Assembly: GCF_901827175.1 (NCBI RefSeq)
Contig: NZ_LR594662.1
Span: forward strand, 2,914,001-2,978,000
Direction: 5' to 3'
Length of the DNA stretch: 64,000 nt
DNA from: Variovorax sp. RA8
GTDB taxonomy: Bacteria; Pseudomonadota; Gammaproteobacteria; Burkholderiales; Burkholderiaceae_C
The notes beneath the pieces are model-generated. The model did not search any database. It had not been told where the DNA came from and saw nothing but the letters and a program-made list of their open reading frames with translations. Shown piece after piece: positions 28,571-37,471 of the stretch. Made by a program: the position numbers and the translations under genes. Each line of letters starts with the position of its first letter. Within the stretch, counting starts at the first letter, position 1.

Positions 28571-29281
28571 ATGAGTGCTCCTGCACTTGAGATCAAGAAC
28601 CTGCAGGCCTGGTACGGCGAATCCCACGTGCTGCACGGCGTCGACATGGTGGTTCAGCCGGGCGAGGTCGTCACGCTGCTCGGGCGCAACGGAGCAGGGC
28701 GCACCACCACGATGCGCGCCATCCTCGGCCTGACCGGCGCGCGCAAGGGCAGCATCAAGGTGCACGGCGTCGAGACCATCGGCATGCCCACGCACCGCAT
28801 CGCGCACCACGGCATCGGCTACTGCCCGGAGGAGCGCGGCATCTTCGCCAGCCTGTCGGCCGAAGAAAACCTCATGCTGCCGCCCGCGCTCAAGGGCACG
28901 GACAAGGGCATGTCGGTGGAGGAGATCTATGCCATGTTCCCCAACCTGGCCGAGCGCCGCCACAGCCAGGGCACGCGCCTGTCCGGCGGCGAGCAGCAGA
29001 TGCTGGCGGTGGCGCGCATCCTGCGCACCGGCGCCAGGCTGCTCCTGCTCGACGAGATCTCGGAGGGACTGGCCCCGGTGATCGTGCAGGCTTTGGCGCG
29101 CATGATCCACACCTTGCGCGGCAAGGGCTACACGGTGGTCATGGTGGAGCAGAACTTCCGTTTTGCCGCGCCACTGGCCGATCGTTTCTACGTGATGGAG
29201 CACGGCCGCATCGTCGAAGCCTTCGGCGCGGCCGAACTCGACGCCAAGATGCCGGTGCTGCACGAGCTGCTCGGCGTCTGA
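28571..29281 (+). CDS. livF: LIV-type ABC transporter ATP-binding protein LivF, with Arg in place of Walker A Lys
   Basis: A 236-residue partner ATPase of LivG. The Walker A motif reads GRNGAGRTTT: the almost invariant lysine is arginine, encoded by cgc, so this is not a one-base error from aag. The other elements are intact: signature LSGGEQQMLAVARIL, Walker B LLLLDEISEGLAP and the LivF-typical VEQN(F)RFA segment. I recall the same Arg variant in other Burkholderiales LivF proteins, so it is probably a subfamily trait with LivG doing most hydrolysis; that is inference. The ATG abuts the livG stop. Confidence 0.94.
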   Translation: MSAPALEIKNLQAWYGESHVLHGVDMVVQPGEVVTLLGRNGAGRTTTMRAILGLTGARKGSIKVHGVETIGMPTHRIAHHGIGYCPEERGIFASLSAEENLMLPPALKGTDKGMSVEEIYAMFPNLAERRHSQGTRLSGGEQQMLAVARILRTGARLLLLDEISEGLAPVIVQALARMIHTLRGKGYTVVMVEQNFRFAAPLADRFYVMEHGRIVEAFGAAELDAKMPVLHELLGV

Positions 29282-29312
29282 ACCGCTCACTTTTTTTCTT
29301 GAAGGAGACACC

Positions 29313-30506
29313 ATGAAGACTGCATTCACCGCGATCGCGCTGGCCGTCGGCGCCCTGGCCCTGGCTTCCGGCGCGCAGGCGCAGGAGAAGGTCAAGATCG
29401 GCTTCGTCACCGACATGTCCAGCCTGTATTCCGACCTCGAGGGCAAGGGCGGCGCCACCGCGATCGAGATGGCGATCGCCGACTTCGGCGGCAAGGCGCT
29501 GGGCCAGCCCATCGAGCTGATCACGGCCGACCACCAGAACAAGGCCGACATCGCCGCCTCCAAGGCGCGCGAATGGATCGACACCGCCGGGGTCACCATG
29601 ATCTTCGGTGGCACCAACTCCGGCACCGCGCTGGCCACGGCCAAGGTGGCGCAGGAGAAGAAGCGCGTCTACTTCAACAACGGCGCCGCCAGCTCGGCGC
29701 TCACCAACGAGCAGTGCAGCCCCTACACCGTGCACTACGCCTACGACACCGTCGCGCTGGCGAAGGGCACCGGCGCCACGGTGGTCGAGCAGGGCGGCAA
29801 GAGCTGGTTCTTCCTGACGGCCGACTACGCATTCGGCCATGCGCTGGAAGCCGACACCACCCGCATCGTGAAGGAGAAGGGCGGCACGGTGGTGGGCGCG
29901 GTGCGCCATCCGCTCAATGCCTCGGACTTCTCGTCCTTCCTGCTGCAGGCGCAGAACTCCAAGGCGCAGATCCTCGGGCTCGCGAACGCGGGCGGCGACA
30001 CCATCAACTCGATCAAGGCCGCCCGCGAATTCGGCATCGGCAAGACGATGAAGGTGGCGGGCCTGCTGGTGTTCCTGAGCGACATCCACAGCCTGGGCCT
30101 GAAGAACACCGAGGGCCTGCTGCACACCACCAGCTGGTATTGGGACTTGAACGACGACACGCGCAAGTGGGCCGCGCGCTACTTCGAAAAGACCAAGCGC
30201 ATGCCGACCGACATCCAGGCGGCCGACTACTCGGCCACCATGACCTACCTGAAGGCGGTCGAGGCCGCCAAGACCACCGATTCCGACAAGGTGATGGAGC
30301 AGCTCAAGAAGATGCCGATCAGCGACTTCTTCGGCAAAGGCCAGATCCGTGCGGACGGCCGCTATGTCCACGACATGTACCTGGTGCAGGTCAAGGCTCC
30401 GTCCGAGTCGAAGAAGGAGTGGGACTACCTGAAGGTGGTCAAGACGCTGCCGGGCGACCAGGTCTTCACGACCAAGGCCGAGTCCAAGTGCGCGCTCTGG
30501 AAATGA
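29313..30506 (+). CDS. LIV-type ABC transporter periplasmic substrate-binding protein (copy 1)
   Basis: A 397-residue type I periplasmic binding protein. A Sec signal peptide ends near ASGAQAQ (residues about 20-26) and the mature part begins EKVKIGFVTDMSSLYSD. The body contains ITADHQNKADIAASKAREWID and ends TTKAESKCALWK. A strong AAGGAG ribosome site precedes the ATG. It is followed 28 bases later by a close paralogue, so the operon offers two receptors for one membrane complex. The ligand is not deducible; HAAT binding proteins take up amino acids, amides or aromatic acids. Confidence 0.95.
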   Translation: MKTAFTAIALAVGALALASGAQAQEKVKIGFVTDMSSLYSDLEGKGGATAIEMAIADFGGKALGQPIELITADHQNKADIAASKAREWIDTAGVTMIFGGTNSGTALATAKVAQEKKRVYFNNGAASSALTNEQCSPYTVHYAYDTVALAKGTGATVVEQGGKSWFFLTADYAFGHALEADTTRIVKEKGGTVVGAVRHPLNASDFSSFLLQAQNSKAQILGLANAGGDTINSIKAAREFGIGKTMKVAGLLVFLSDIHSLGLKNTEGLLHTTSWYWDLNDDTRKWAARYFEKTKRMPTDIQAADYSATMTYLKAVEAAKTTDSDKVMEQLKKMPISDFFGKGQIRADGRYVHDMYLVQVKAPSESKKEWDYLKVVKTLPGDQVFTTKAESKCALWK

Positions 30507-30534
30507 CCCGGATCCATTTGCAAGGAAAGAACAC

Positions 30535-31722
30535 ATGAAGAACAAGTTTGCACTGTCAGGCGTCGTCCTCGGCCTCGCCCTGGCAGCGGGCGCAGCCCAG
30601 GCGCAGGTCAAGATTGGCTTCATCACCGACATGTCCAGCCTGTACGCCGACGTCGAGGGCCGCAACGGCGCCACGGCGATCCAGATGGCCATCGACGACT
30701 TCGGCGGCAAGGTCAACGGCCAGCCCATCGAGCTGCTCACGGCCGACCACCAGAACAAGGCCGACATCGCCGCCTCCAAGGCGCGCGAATGGATCGACAC
30801 GGCAGGCCTGACGATGCTCTTCGGCGGCACCAATTCCGGCACCGGCCTCGCGATGGCGAAGGTGGCGCAGGAGAAGAAGCGCGTCTTCATCGTCAACGGC
30901 GCCGGCACCTCGGCGCTTACCAACGAGCAGTGCAGCCCCTACACCGTGCACTACGCGTACGACACCGTGGCACTCGCCAAGGGCACGGGCGGCGCGGTGG
31001 TGGGGCAGGGCGGCAAGAGCTGGTTCTTCCTGACCGCTGACTACGCCTTCGGCGCGGCACTCGAGGCCGACACCGCCAAGGTGGTCAAGGAGAAGGGCGG
31101 CACGGTGGTCGGCGGCGTCAAGCATCCGCTCAATGCCTCCGACTTCTCGTCCTTCCTGCTCCAGGCGCAGAACTCCAAGGCCCAGATCCTGGGCCTCGCG
31201 AACGCGGGCGGCGACACCATCAACGCGATCAAGGCGGCCAAGGAATTCGGCATTACCAAGTCGATGAAGATGGCGGGCCTGCTGGTCTTCATCACCGACA
31301 TCCACAGCCTCGGCCTGAAGAACACCGAGGGCCTGCTGCTCACCACCAGCTGGGACTGGAACATCGACGACAGGACGCGCGCCTTCGGCAAGAAGTTCTT
31401 CGACAAGACCAAGCGCATGCCGACCGACATCCAGGCCGCCGACTACTCGGCCACGATGACCTACCTGAAGGCGGTGCAGGCCGCCGGCACCACCGATGCC
31501 GACAAGGTGATGGAGCAGCTCAAGAAGACGCCCGTCGACGACTTCTACGCCAAGGGCCGCATCCGCGAGGACGGGCGCTTCGTGCACGACATGTACCTGG
31601 TGCAGGTCAAGAGCCCGGCCGAGTCGAAGCAGCCGTGGGACTACTACAAGGTCGTGAGCAAGCTGCCGGGCGACCAGGTCTTCACCACCAAGGCCGAGAG
31701 CAAGTGCGCCCTCTGGAAGTAG
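30535..31722 (+). CDS. LIV-type ABC transporter periplasmic substrate-binding protein (copy 2, paralogue of copy 1)
   Basis: A 395-residue type I binding protein, alignable without large gaps with the preceding gene; long identical stretches such as PIELLTADHQNKADIAASKA and QVFTTKAESKCALWK point to a tandem duplication. The signal peptide ends near GAAQAQ. Differences cluster in the ligand-lining segments (for example FIVNGAGTSALT versus YFNNGAASSALT), suggesting altered ligand preference. The AAGGA ribosome site is present. Downstream, a GC hairpin separates it from livH. Confidence 0.95.
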   Translation: MKNKFALSGVVLGLALAAGAAQAQVKIGFITDMSSLYADVEGRNGATAIQMAIDDFGGKVNGQPIELLTADHQNKADIAASKAREWIDTAGLTMLFGGTNSGTGLAMAKVAQEKKRVFIVNGAGTSALTNEQCSPYTVHYAYDTVALAKGTGGAVVGQGGKSWFFLTADYAFGAALEADTAKVVKEKGGTVVGGVKHPLNASDFSSFLLQAQNSKAQILGLANAGGDTINAIKAAKEFGITKSMKMAGLLVFITDIHSLGLKNTEGLLLTTSWDWNIDDRTRAFGKKFFDKTKRMPTDIQAADYSATMTYLKAVQAAGTTDADKVMEQLKKTPVDDFYAKGRIREDGRFVHDMYLVQVKSPAESKQPWDYYKVVSKLPGDQVFTTKAESKCALWK

Positions 31723-31742
31723 CGCTCGCGCCCCAGGCTGCT

Positions 31743-31758
31743 GCCCGGCTGGCCGGGC
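31743..31758 (+). terminator. Hairpin between the second binding-protein gene and livH
   Basis: GCCCGG (31743-31748) pairs with CCGGGC (31753-31758) around ctgg; the arms can extend by one base pair with a smaller loop. It lies 20 bases after the binding-protein stop. Such hairpins often stabilise the abundant binding-protein mRNA and reduce read-through into the permease genes. Confidence 0.45.
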
Positions 31759-31790
31759 GCGGCGGCCCTGCTGAAGAAAAATAGCATCCA

Positions 31791-32666
31791 ATGACCATTT
31801 CCTTTCCAGCACTGCTGAGCCAGCTCCTCCTCGGGCTGGTCAACGGATCGTTCTACGCGATCCTGAGCCTCGGGCTCGCGGTGATCTTCGGCCTGCTCAA
31901 CGTCATCAACTTCGCGCACGGCGCGCTGTTCATGCTGGGCGCGGTGCTGGCGTGGATGGCGATGAACTACTTCGGCATCAACTACTGGGTGATGCTGGTG
32001 GCGGCGCCGATCGTCGTCGGCCTGTTCGGCATCGTGATCGAGCGGCTGCTGCTGCGCTGGATCTACAAGCTCGACCATCTCTACGGCCTCTTGCTCACGC
32101 TCGGCCTCACGCTGCTGATCGAGGGCGTGTTCCGCTCCGTCTACGGCGTCTCGGGCCTGCCCTACGACACGCCCGATGCGCTGGCGAGCGCCACCGACCT
32201 CGGCTTCATGATCCTGCCCAACTACCGCGCCTGGGTGGTGGTGGCCTCGCTGGTGGTCTGCTTCGCGACCTGGTTCGTGATCGAGAAGACGCGCCTGGGC
32301 GCCTACCTGCGCGCCGGGACCGAGAACCCGCGGCTCGTGGAGGCCTTCGGCGTCAACGTGCCGCTGATGGTCACGCTGACCTACGGCTTCGGCGTTGCGC
32401 TCGCCGCCTTTGCGGGCGTGCTGGCCGCGCCGGTGATCCAGGTCTCGCCGCTGATGGGGCAGAACCTCATCATCGTCGTCTTCGCGGTGGTGGTGATCGG
32501 CGGCATGGGTTCGATCATGGGTGCCATCCTCACCGGCCTGGGCCTGGGCGTGATCGAGGGACTCACCAAGGTCTTCTACCCCGAGGCCTCGTCCACCGTC
32601 GTCTTCGTGATCATGGTCATCGTGCTGCTGATCCGGCCGGCCGGCTTGTTCGGCAAAGAGAAGTGA
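31791..32666 (+). CDS. livH: LIV-type ABC transporter permease LivH
   Basis: A 291-residue inner-membrane permease with about eight transmembrane segments. The N-terminus LLLGLVNGSFYAILSLGLAV and the conserved NVINFAHGALFMLGA are LivH signatures; the coupling helix region has ENPRLVEAFGVNV. It pairs with LivM to form the translocation path. The gene starts 68 bases after the binding protein and is followed 10 bases later by livM. Confidence 0.96.
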   Translation: MTISFPALLSQLLLGLVNGSFYAILSLGLAVIFGLLNVINFAHGALFMLGAVLAWMAMNYFGINYWVMLVAAPIVVGLFGIVIERLLLRWIYKLDHLYGLLLTLGLTLLIEGVFRSVYGVSGLPYDTPDALASATDLGFMILPNYRAWVVVASLVVCFATWFVIEKTRLGAYLRAGTENPRLVEAFGVNVPLMVTLTYGFGVALAAFAGVLAAPVIQVSPLMGQNLIIVVFAVVVIGGMGSIMGAILTGLGLGVIEGLTKVFYPEASSTVVFVIMVIVLLIRPAGLFGKEK

Positions 32667-32676
32667 AGCGGCCCGC

Positions 32677-33660
32677 GTGATGAAGAACAACAACGTCTCC
32701 CTCGTCCTGTACGGCCTGCTGCTGCTCGGACTGATTGCCGCGCCCTTCCTCGGCGCGTACCCGGTGTTCGTGATGAAGCTCATGTGCTTCGCGCTGTTCG
32801 CCTCGGCGTTCAACCTGCTGCTCGGCTACACGGGGCTGCTGTCCTTCGGCCACGCGGCCTTCCTCGGCGGCTCGGCCTATGTGGCCGGGCATGCGATGAA
32901 GGTCTGGGGCCTGTCGCCGGAACTGGGCCTGATCGCCGGCACCCTCACCGGCGCGCTGCTGGGCTGGCTCTTCGGCGTGCTGGCGATCCGGCGCCAGGGC
33001 ATCTACTTCGCGATGATCACGCTCGCGCTGGCGCAGATGGTCTTCTTCATCTGTCTGCAGGCCAAATTCACCGGCGGCGAGGACGGCCTGCAGGGCGTGC
33101 CGCGGGGCAAGCTCTTCGGCCTGCTCGACCTGCAGGACGACCTGATCATGTACTACGTGGCCTTGGTCATCGTGGTCGTCGGCTTCCTGCTGATCGTGCG
33201 CACCATTCATTCGCCTTTCGGCCAGGTGCTCAAGGGCATCAAGGAGAACGAACCGCGCGCGCTCTCGCTGGGCTACGACGTGGCGCGCTTCAAGCTGCTG
33301 GCCTTCGTGATCTCGGCCGCTCTGTCGGGCCTGGCCGGCTCGCTCAAGACACTGGTGCTGGGCTTCGCCACGCTGTCCGACGTGCACTGGACCGCCTCGG
33401 GCCAGGTGATCCTGATGACACTGGTGGGCGGCCTGGGCACGCTGTCCGGTCCGCTGGTCGGCTCGGCGGTGGTGGTGCTGCTCGAAAACAAGATCGGAGA
33501 ATTCGGCCACCTGCTCGCCAGCCTCACCTCCATCGAATGGTTCGGCACGCTGGGCGAGTCGGTCACCATGGTCACGGGCCTGATCTTCGTGATCTGCGTG
33601 CTGGCCTTCCGGCGGGGGATCATGGGCGAGATCATCGCCCTGGTGACGCGCAAACGTTAG
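32677..33660 (+). CDS. livM: LIV-type ABC transporter permease LivM
   Basis: A 327-residue permease. Conserved LivM motifs are NLLLGYTGLLSFGHAAFLG, the segment FTGGEDGLQGVP, and the coupling-helix sequence KGIKENEPRALSLGYDV. About nine transmembrane helices are visible. It ends the liv operon; its TAG (33658-33660) overlaps the TAA of the convergent PIN-domain gene (33657-33659). Confidence 0.96.
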   Translation: MMKNNNVSLVLYGLLLLGLIAAPFLGAYPVFVMKLMCFALFASAFNLLLGYTGLLSFGHAAFLGGSAYVAGHAMKVWGLSPELGLIAGTLTGALLGWLFGVLAIRRQGIYFAMITLALAQMVFFICLQAKFTGGEDGLQGVPRGKLFGLLDLQDDLIMYYVALVIVVVGFLLIVRTIHSPFGQVLKGIKENEPRALSLGYDVARFKLLAFVISAALSGLAGSLKTLVLGFATLSDVHWTASGQVILMTLVGGLGTLSGPLVGSAVVVLLENKIGEFGHLLASLTSIEWFGTLGESVTMVTGLIFVICVLAFRRGIMGEIIALVTRKR

Positions 33661-34052
33661 CTCTCAGAAAGTGCCACCGCGTGAGTTGGGAATGCGCGCA
33701 GCAACTTCTTGTCCTTGGTTACGAGCTTGGCGTTGAGCTGAATCGCCAATGCAATGAATTCGCAGTCATAGGCGGAACAGTCGCTGTCGCGCACCAATTC
33801 AAGCACGGCCCGCGAATCAACCTCGAACTCTGATTCGGCCAGTAGGCTTTCGGCCTCTGCCTGCAGGCTGCACGCCTGCTCGAAGCCAAGAACCTTCCTC
33901 CTGACATAGCCAGCAAGAATGTTCCGAAACCCGCTGCGCCACAGAACAGGAGCAGCCCAGTCCGGGTCTCGTTCGAACAGCTTCTCGGCCTCTGCGGTGT
34001 AGTCGCCAGGTAGATAGAGATAAGCCAATACACTCGAGTCCACCACGATCAT
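33657..34052 (-). CDS. VapC-like PIN-domain toxin, one catalytic acidic residue replaced
   Basis: A 131-residue PIN-domain protein of the VapC type (metal-dependent RNase). Acidic residues of the active site are at Asp5 (VVDSSVLAY), Asp96 (AYDCEFIALA) and Asp114 (LVTKDKKLL). The position of the second conserved acid, normally Glu about residue 41-42 in (R)SE(F/L)RN, is Gly41 here (RSGFRN; codon ggg, one transition from gag). The toxin may therefore be inactive or weakened. Its ATG overlaps the antitoxin stop, and its stop overlaps that of livM on the other strand. Base composition is visibly lower in GC than in the flanks, suggesting horizontal acquisition. Confidence 0.88.
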   Translation of the reverse strand: MIVVDSSVLAYLYLPGDYTAEAEKLFERDPDWAAPVLWRSGFRNILAGYVRRKVLGFEQACSLQAEAESLLAESEFEVDSRAVLELVRDSDCSAYDCEFIALAIQLNAKLVTKDKKLLRAFPTHAVALSES

Positions 34053-34294
34053 TGGCGTCCTTCACGTTTCAGCGCATCAATGTCACGCGCTCGAAACTTG
34101 CCCTTCGGCAGAGCGGCACGCAGCTCCCGCGCTCGCGCCAACCTTTCGTTGGGGGCAACTTTTGCGGGCAGAAGCGCTGCCTCCAGGCACACAATTGCTT
34201 CACTGTTCATGCTGCGACGATGAGCCTCCGCGGAGAGCTTCAAGCGGTCATACACGGCATCTGGAATGTTCTTTAGAGTGAGGGTCGTAGGCAT
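34049..34294 (-). CDS. FitA/VapB-like ribbon-helix-helix antitoxin
   Basis: An 81-residue antitoxin. The N-terminal RHH DNA-binding domain is MPTTLTLKNIPDAVYDRL followed by the helix AHRRSMNSEAIVCLEAALL; the C-terminal half (RARELRAALPKGKFRARDID) would wrap around the toxin. The ATG at 34294 matches the RHH start; an upstream in-frame extension runs through the operator palindromes and is not credible. It is co-translated with the toxin through a four-base overlap and probably represses its own promoter. Confidence 0.88.
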   Translation of the reverse strand: MPTTLTLKNIPDAVYDRLKLSAEAHRRSMNSEAIVCLEAALLPAKVAPNERLARARELRAALPKGKFRARDIDALKREGRQ

Positions 34295-34309
34295 GTCAAT
34301 CTCCAACCG

Positions 34310-34330
34310 TAATGGAACCATTATGGTTCC
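34310..34330. promoter_or_regulatory. Overlapping palindromes, probable vapBC operator
   Basis: Two perfect inverted repeats interlock: TAATGG-AA-CCATTA (34310-34323) and GGAACCA-tta-TGGTTCC (34314-34330). They lie 15-36 bases upstream of the antitoxin ATG, where RHH antitoxin dimers bind in known vapBC modules. They also sit just upstream of the SMP-30 pseudogene start on the other strand. Confidence 0.6.
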
Positions 34331-34352
34331 GCATGAGAGCGCTGTCACTTCC

Positions 34353-35303
<951 letters not shown>

Positions 35304-35315
35304 ACGCTCGGAAGG

Positions 35316-36056
35316 TCAGGGGGCGAAGCGCCGCGACAGCGCATCCGGCAGGCCGATCGCCGGCTTCGGCGCGGGCCGCCTGAAGGTGCCCGCGCTGGCC
35401 TTGCGCACGCGCAGTGTCGCCAGCGCCTCGGCCTGCTTCACGGCGGCGGCCATCTGGTCCACCACGGGCACGGGGATGCGGTCCTTGACCTTGTCGGCCA
35501 GGCCGGCCAGCGGCGCGCCGGCGAGGATCACCACGTCGGCCTCGTCCTCGTCGACCGCGCGGTTCGCCAAGTCCACCAGCAGCTGTTCCTTCTCGTCCTG
35601 CACATCGGCGATGGAGGCGAAGCGGCCTTCGAGCATGCGGATGCCGGCCAGGCGGCCCATGAGCCCGTGCGATTCCACGCACTCCTCGTACCAGGGGCCG
35701 AGCGCCTGCGCAAAGGTCACGATCGCAAAGCGCTTGCCGAGCATGCAGGCGGTCAGCATCGCGGCCTCGGCCATGCCGACCACCGGAATGTCGAAGAGCT
35801 CGCGCGCGCCGAACAATCCCGGGTCGCCGAAGGCCGCGATGACGGCCGCGTCGAAGCCCTCGTGGTGCTCGGCCAGCATCTCCAGCGCGACCGCGCCGCC
35901 GATCTGCGCCTCGGCGCGCGTGGCGATGTAGGGGAAACCGCGCGGCGCCGTGAGTGCGACCAGCTCCGTGCCGGCGGCCGCGGCGGGCAGGGCGGCACTC
36001 ATCAGCCGGTCCGTGATGCCCTGGCTGGTGTTCGGGTTGAGGACGAGGATGCGCAT
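35316..36056 (-). CDS. Asp/Glu/hydantoin racemase family protein
   Basis: A 246-residue enzyme of the hydantoin racemase/arylmalonate decarboxylase superfamily, which inverts a stereocentre through two cysteines or an equivalent base pair. The N-terminus MRILVLNPNTSQGITDRL is the family signature. The first-half active-site segment reads AAVIAAFGDPGLF, with Asp-Pro after AAFG as in hydantoin racemases (family: CFGDPG), so the first catalytic cysteine is not in its usual place; a cysteine occurs in LTACMLGKR and ECVESHG. The second-half segment is VVILAGAPLAGL where the family has GCAGM, so its second cysteine is absent too. It is the last gene of the hydantoinase operon, 26 bases after the amidase. 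Activity may be other than racemisation. Confidence 0.82.
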   Translation of the reverse strand: MRILVLNPNTSQGITDRLMSAALPAAAAGTELVALTAPRGFPYIATRAEAQIGGAVALEMLAEHHEGFDAAVIAAFGDPGLFGARELFDIPVVGMAEAAMLTACMLGKRFAIVTFAQALGPWYEECVESHGLMGRLAGIRMLEGRFASIADVQDEKEQLLVDLANRAVDEDEADVVILAGAPLAGLADKVKDRIPVPVVDQMAAAVKQAEALATLRVRKASAGTFRRPAPKPAIGLPDALSRRFAP

Positions 36057-36082
36057 CGAGTGTTCCTTTGAATCAGGCGCGG

Positions 36083-37471
36083 CTATGCCGCCGTGTTGCC
36101 GGCCCGGGCCAGCACTGCTTCGACGGCACGGGCCGCGTCGAGCAGTTGCCGGTCCCGTCCGCGTGCGGCAATCAGCTGCAGACCGACCGGCAGGCCGTCG
36201 CGCCCGTGGCCGCAGGGAATGGAGATGGCGGCCGCCATCGCATGGTTCACGAAAGGCGTGAAGACCGCGTGCGCGCGCGGCTCCACCGCATGGCCGCCGA
36301 TATGCGTGGGCCCGAGCCGGTCGTGGCGCCAGGCGACGCAAGGCGCGGTCGGGCAGATCAGCAGGTCGTGGTGCACCAGGAAGCCGGCCAGCGTCGATGC
36401 GATGGCGGCGCCCGCGGCGCGCGCACGTGCCACGTCGGCCCCGGACCACTGCAGTCCGCGTTCGATCTGGCGCGCCACATCGGGATCGAAGACGGAAGCG
36501 TCGCGCCGCCAGGCCTCGCCGAACAGGTGGGCGAGCCCGGTGTGCTGCAGCGGCATCAAGGCGGCCTCGTCGGCATCCTCGGGCCAGGCCGGGTCGGCAT
36601 TGGCGATGCCGAAGCCGGCCGTGCGCAGCGCCTCGATCGCGCTGGCGATGCACGCCCCCACGTCCTCGTCCACCGGCACGTCGAGGCCCAGGCGCGGGCT
36701 GAAGGCCACGCGCAGCTGGGTCGCGACGCGCAGCGGGGCCGGGTCGGGCAGCAGGCTCGACGCCGGGTCGCGGGGGTCGTTGCCGGCCATTGCCTCGAAC
36801 ATCAGCGCGGCGTCGGCGACTGTGCGGGCGATCGGCGCGATCGCCTGGAGTCCGATGAAGGCATGCGGGAAACCGAAGGGATCGGGGATGGCGCCGAAGG
36901 AGGGCTTGAATCCCACCACGCCCACGTGCGCGGGCGGTCGGCGGCTCGAGCCGCCGCCGTCGGTGCCGAGCGCGAGCGGCGCCAGCCGCGCGGCCACCGC
37001 GACGGCGCATCCGCCCGAGGAGCCGCCCGGCGTGAGGGCCGGGTCCATCGGATGGCGCGTGAGGCCGTAGACCTTGTTGGTGGTCAGTCCCTTGCAGGCG
37101 AACTCCGAACTGTTGCCCATGCCGATGACCAGCGCACCCGCGGCCCGCAGCCGTTCCACCGCCAGCGCATCGCGCGGCGCGACGAAGTCCTGGAACAGCC
37201 GCGAGCCCTGCGTCACGCGCTGCCCCCTGACCCAGATCACGTCCTTCACCACCACCGGCACGCCGGCCAGCGGCATCGGCTCGCGGCGGGCGACGCGCGC
37301 GCGCAGGGTCTCGATTTCGGCGTCGAGCGAGGCGGGGACGTCGCCCACCACCGCATTGAGCACACCGTTGCGCGATTCGATGTTCTGCAGGAAAGCTGCC
37401 ACCACGTCGCCGGGGTCCAGCGTTCCTTCCTGTACGCGCTGCGCGATCTGCGAGGCGTCGAGCTCAAGCAT
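36083..37471 (-). CDS. Amidase signature family enzyme in the hydantoinase operon
   Basis: A 462-residue amidase of the AS family, hydrolysing a carboxamide or ureido bond in the cytoplasm. The Ser-cisSer-Lys triad is visible: Lys76 in VPVVVKD, Ser151 in TPGGSSGG and Ser175 in GTDGGGSSRRP. The ATG at 37471 overlaps the hydantoinase stop by eight bases, so translation is coupled. In classical hydantoin pathways this place is taken by an M20 N-carbamoylase; here an AS amidase may hydrolyse the ring-opened product (inference). Confidence 0.9.
   Translation of the reverse strand: MLELDASQIAQRVQEGTLDPGDVVAAFLQNIESRNGVLNAVVGDVPASLDAEIETLRARVARREPMPLAGVPVVVKDVIWVRGQRVTQGSRLFQDFVAPRDALAVERLRAAGALVIGMGNSSEFACKGLTTNKVYGLTRHPMDPALTPGGSSGGCAVAVAARLAPLALGTDGGGSSRRPPAHVGVVGFKPSFGAIPDPFGFPHAFIGLQAIAPIARTVADAALMFEAMAGNDPRDPASSLLPDPAPLRVATQLRVAFSPRLGLDVPVDEDVGACIASAIEALRTAGFGIANADPAWPEDADEAALMPLQHTGLAHLFGEAWRRDASVFDPDVARQIERGLQWSGADVARARAAGAAIASTLAGFLVHHDLLICPTAPCVAWRHDRLGPTHIGGHAVEPRAHAVFTPFVNHAMAAAISIPCGHGRDGLPVGLQLIAARGRDRQLLDAARAVEAVLARAGNTAA

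Noticed and set aside
34266..34352. Longer N-terminus for the SMP-30 frame
   Set aside because: The extension runs through the vapB gene start and the operator palindromes and has no homology to the family.
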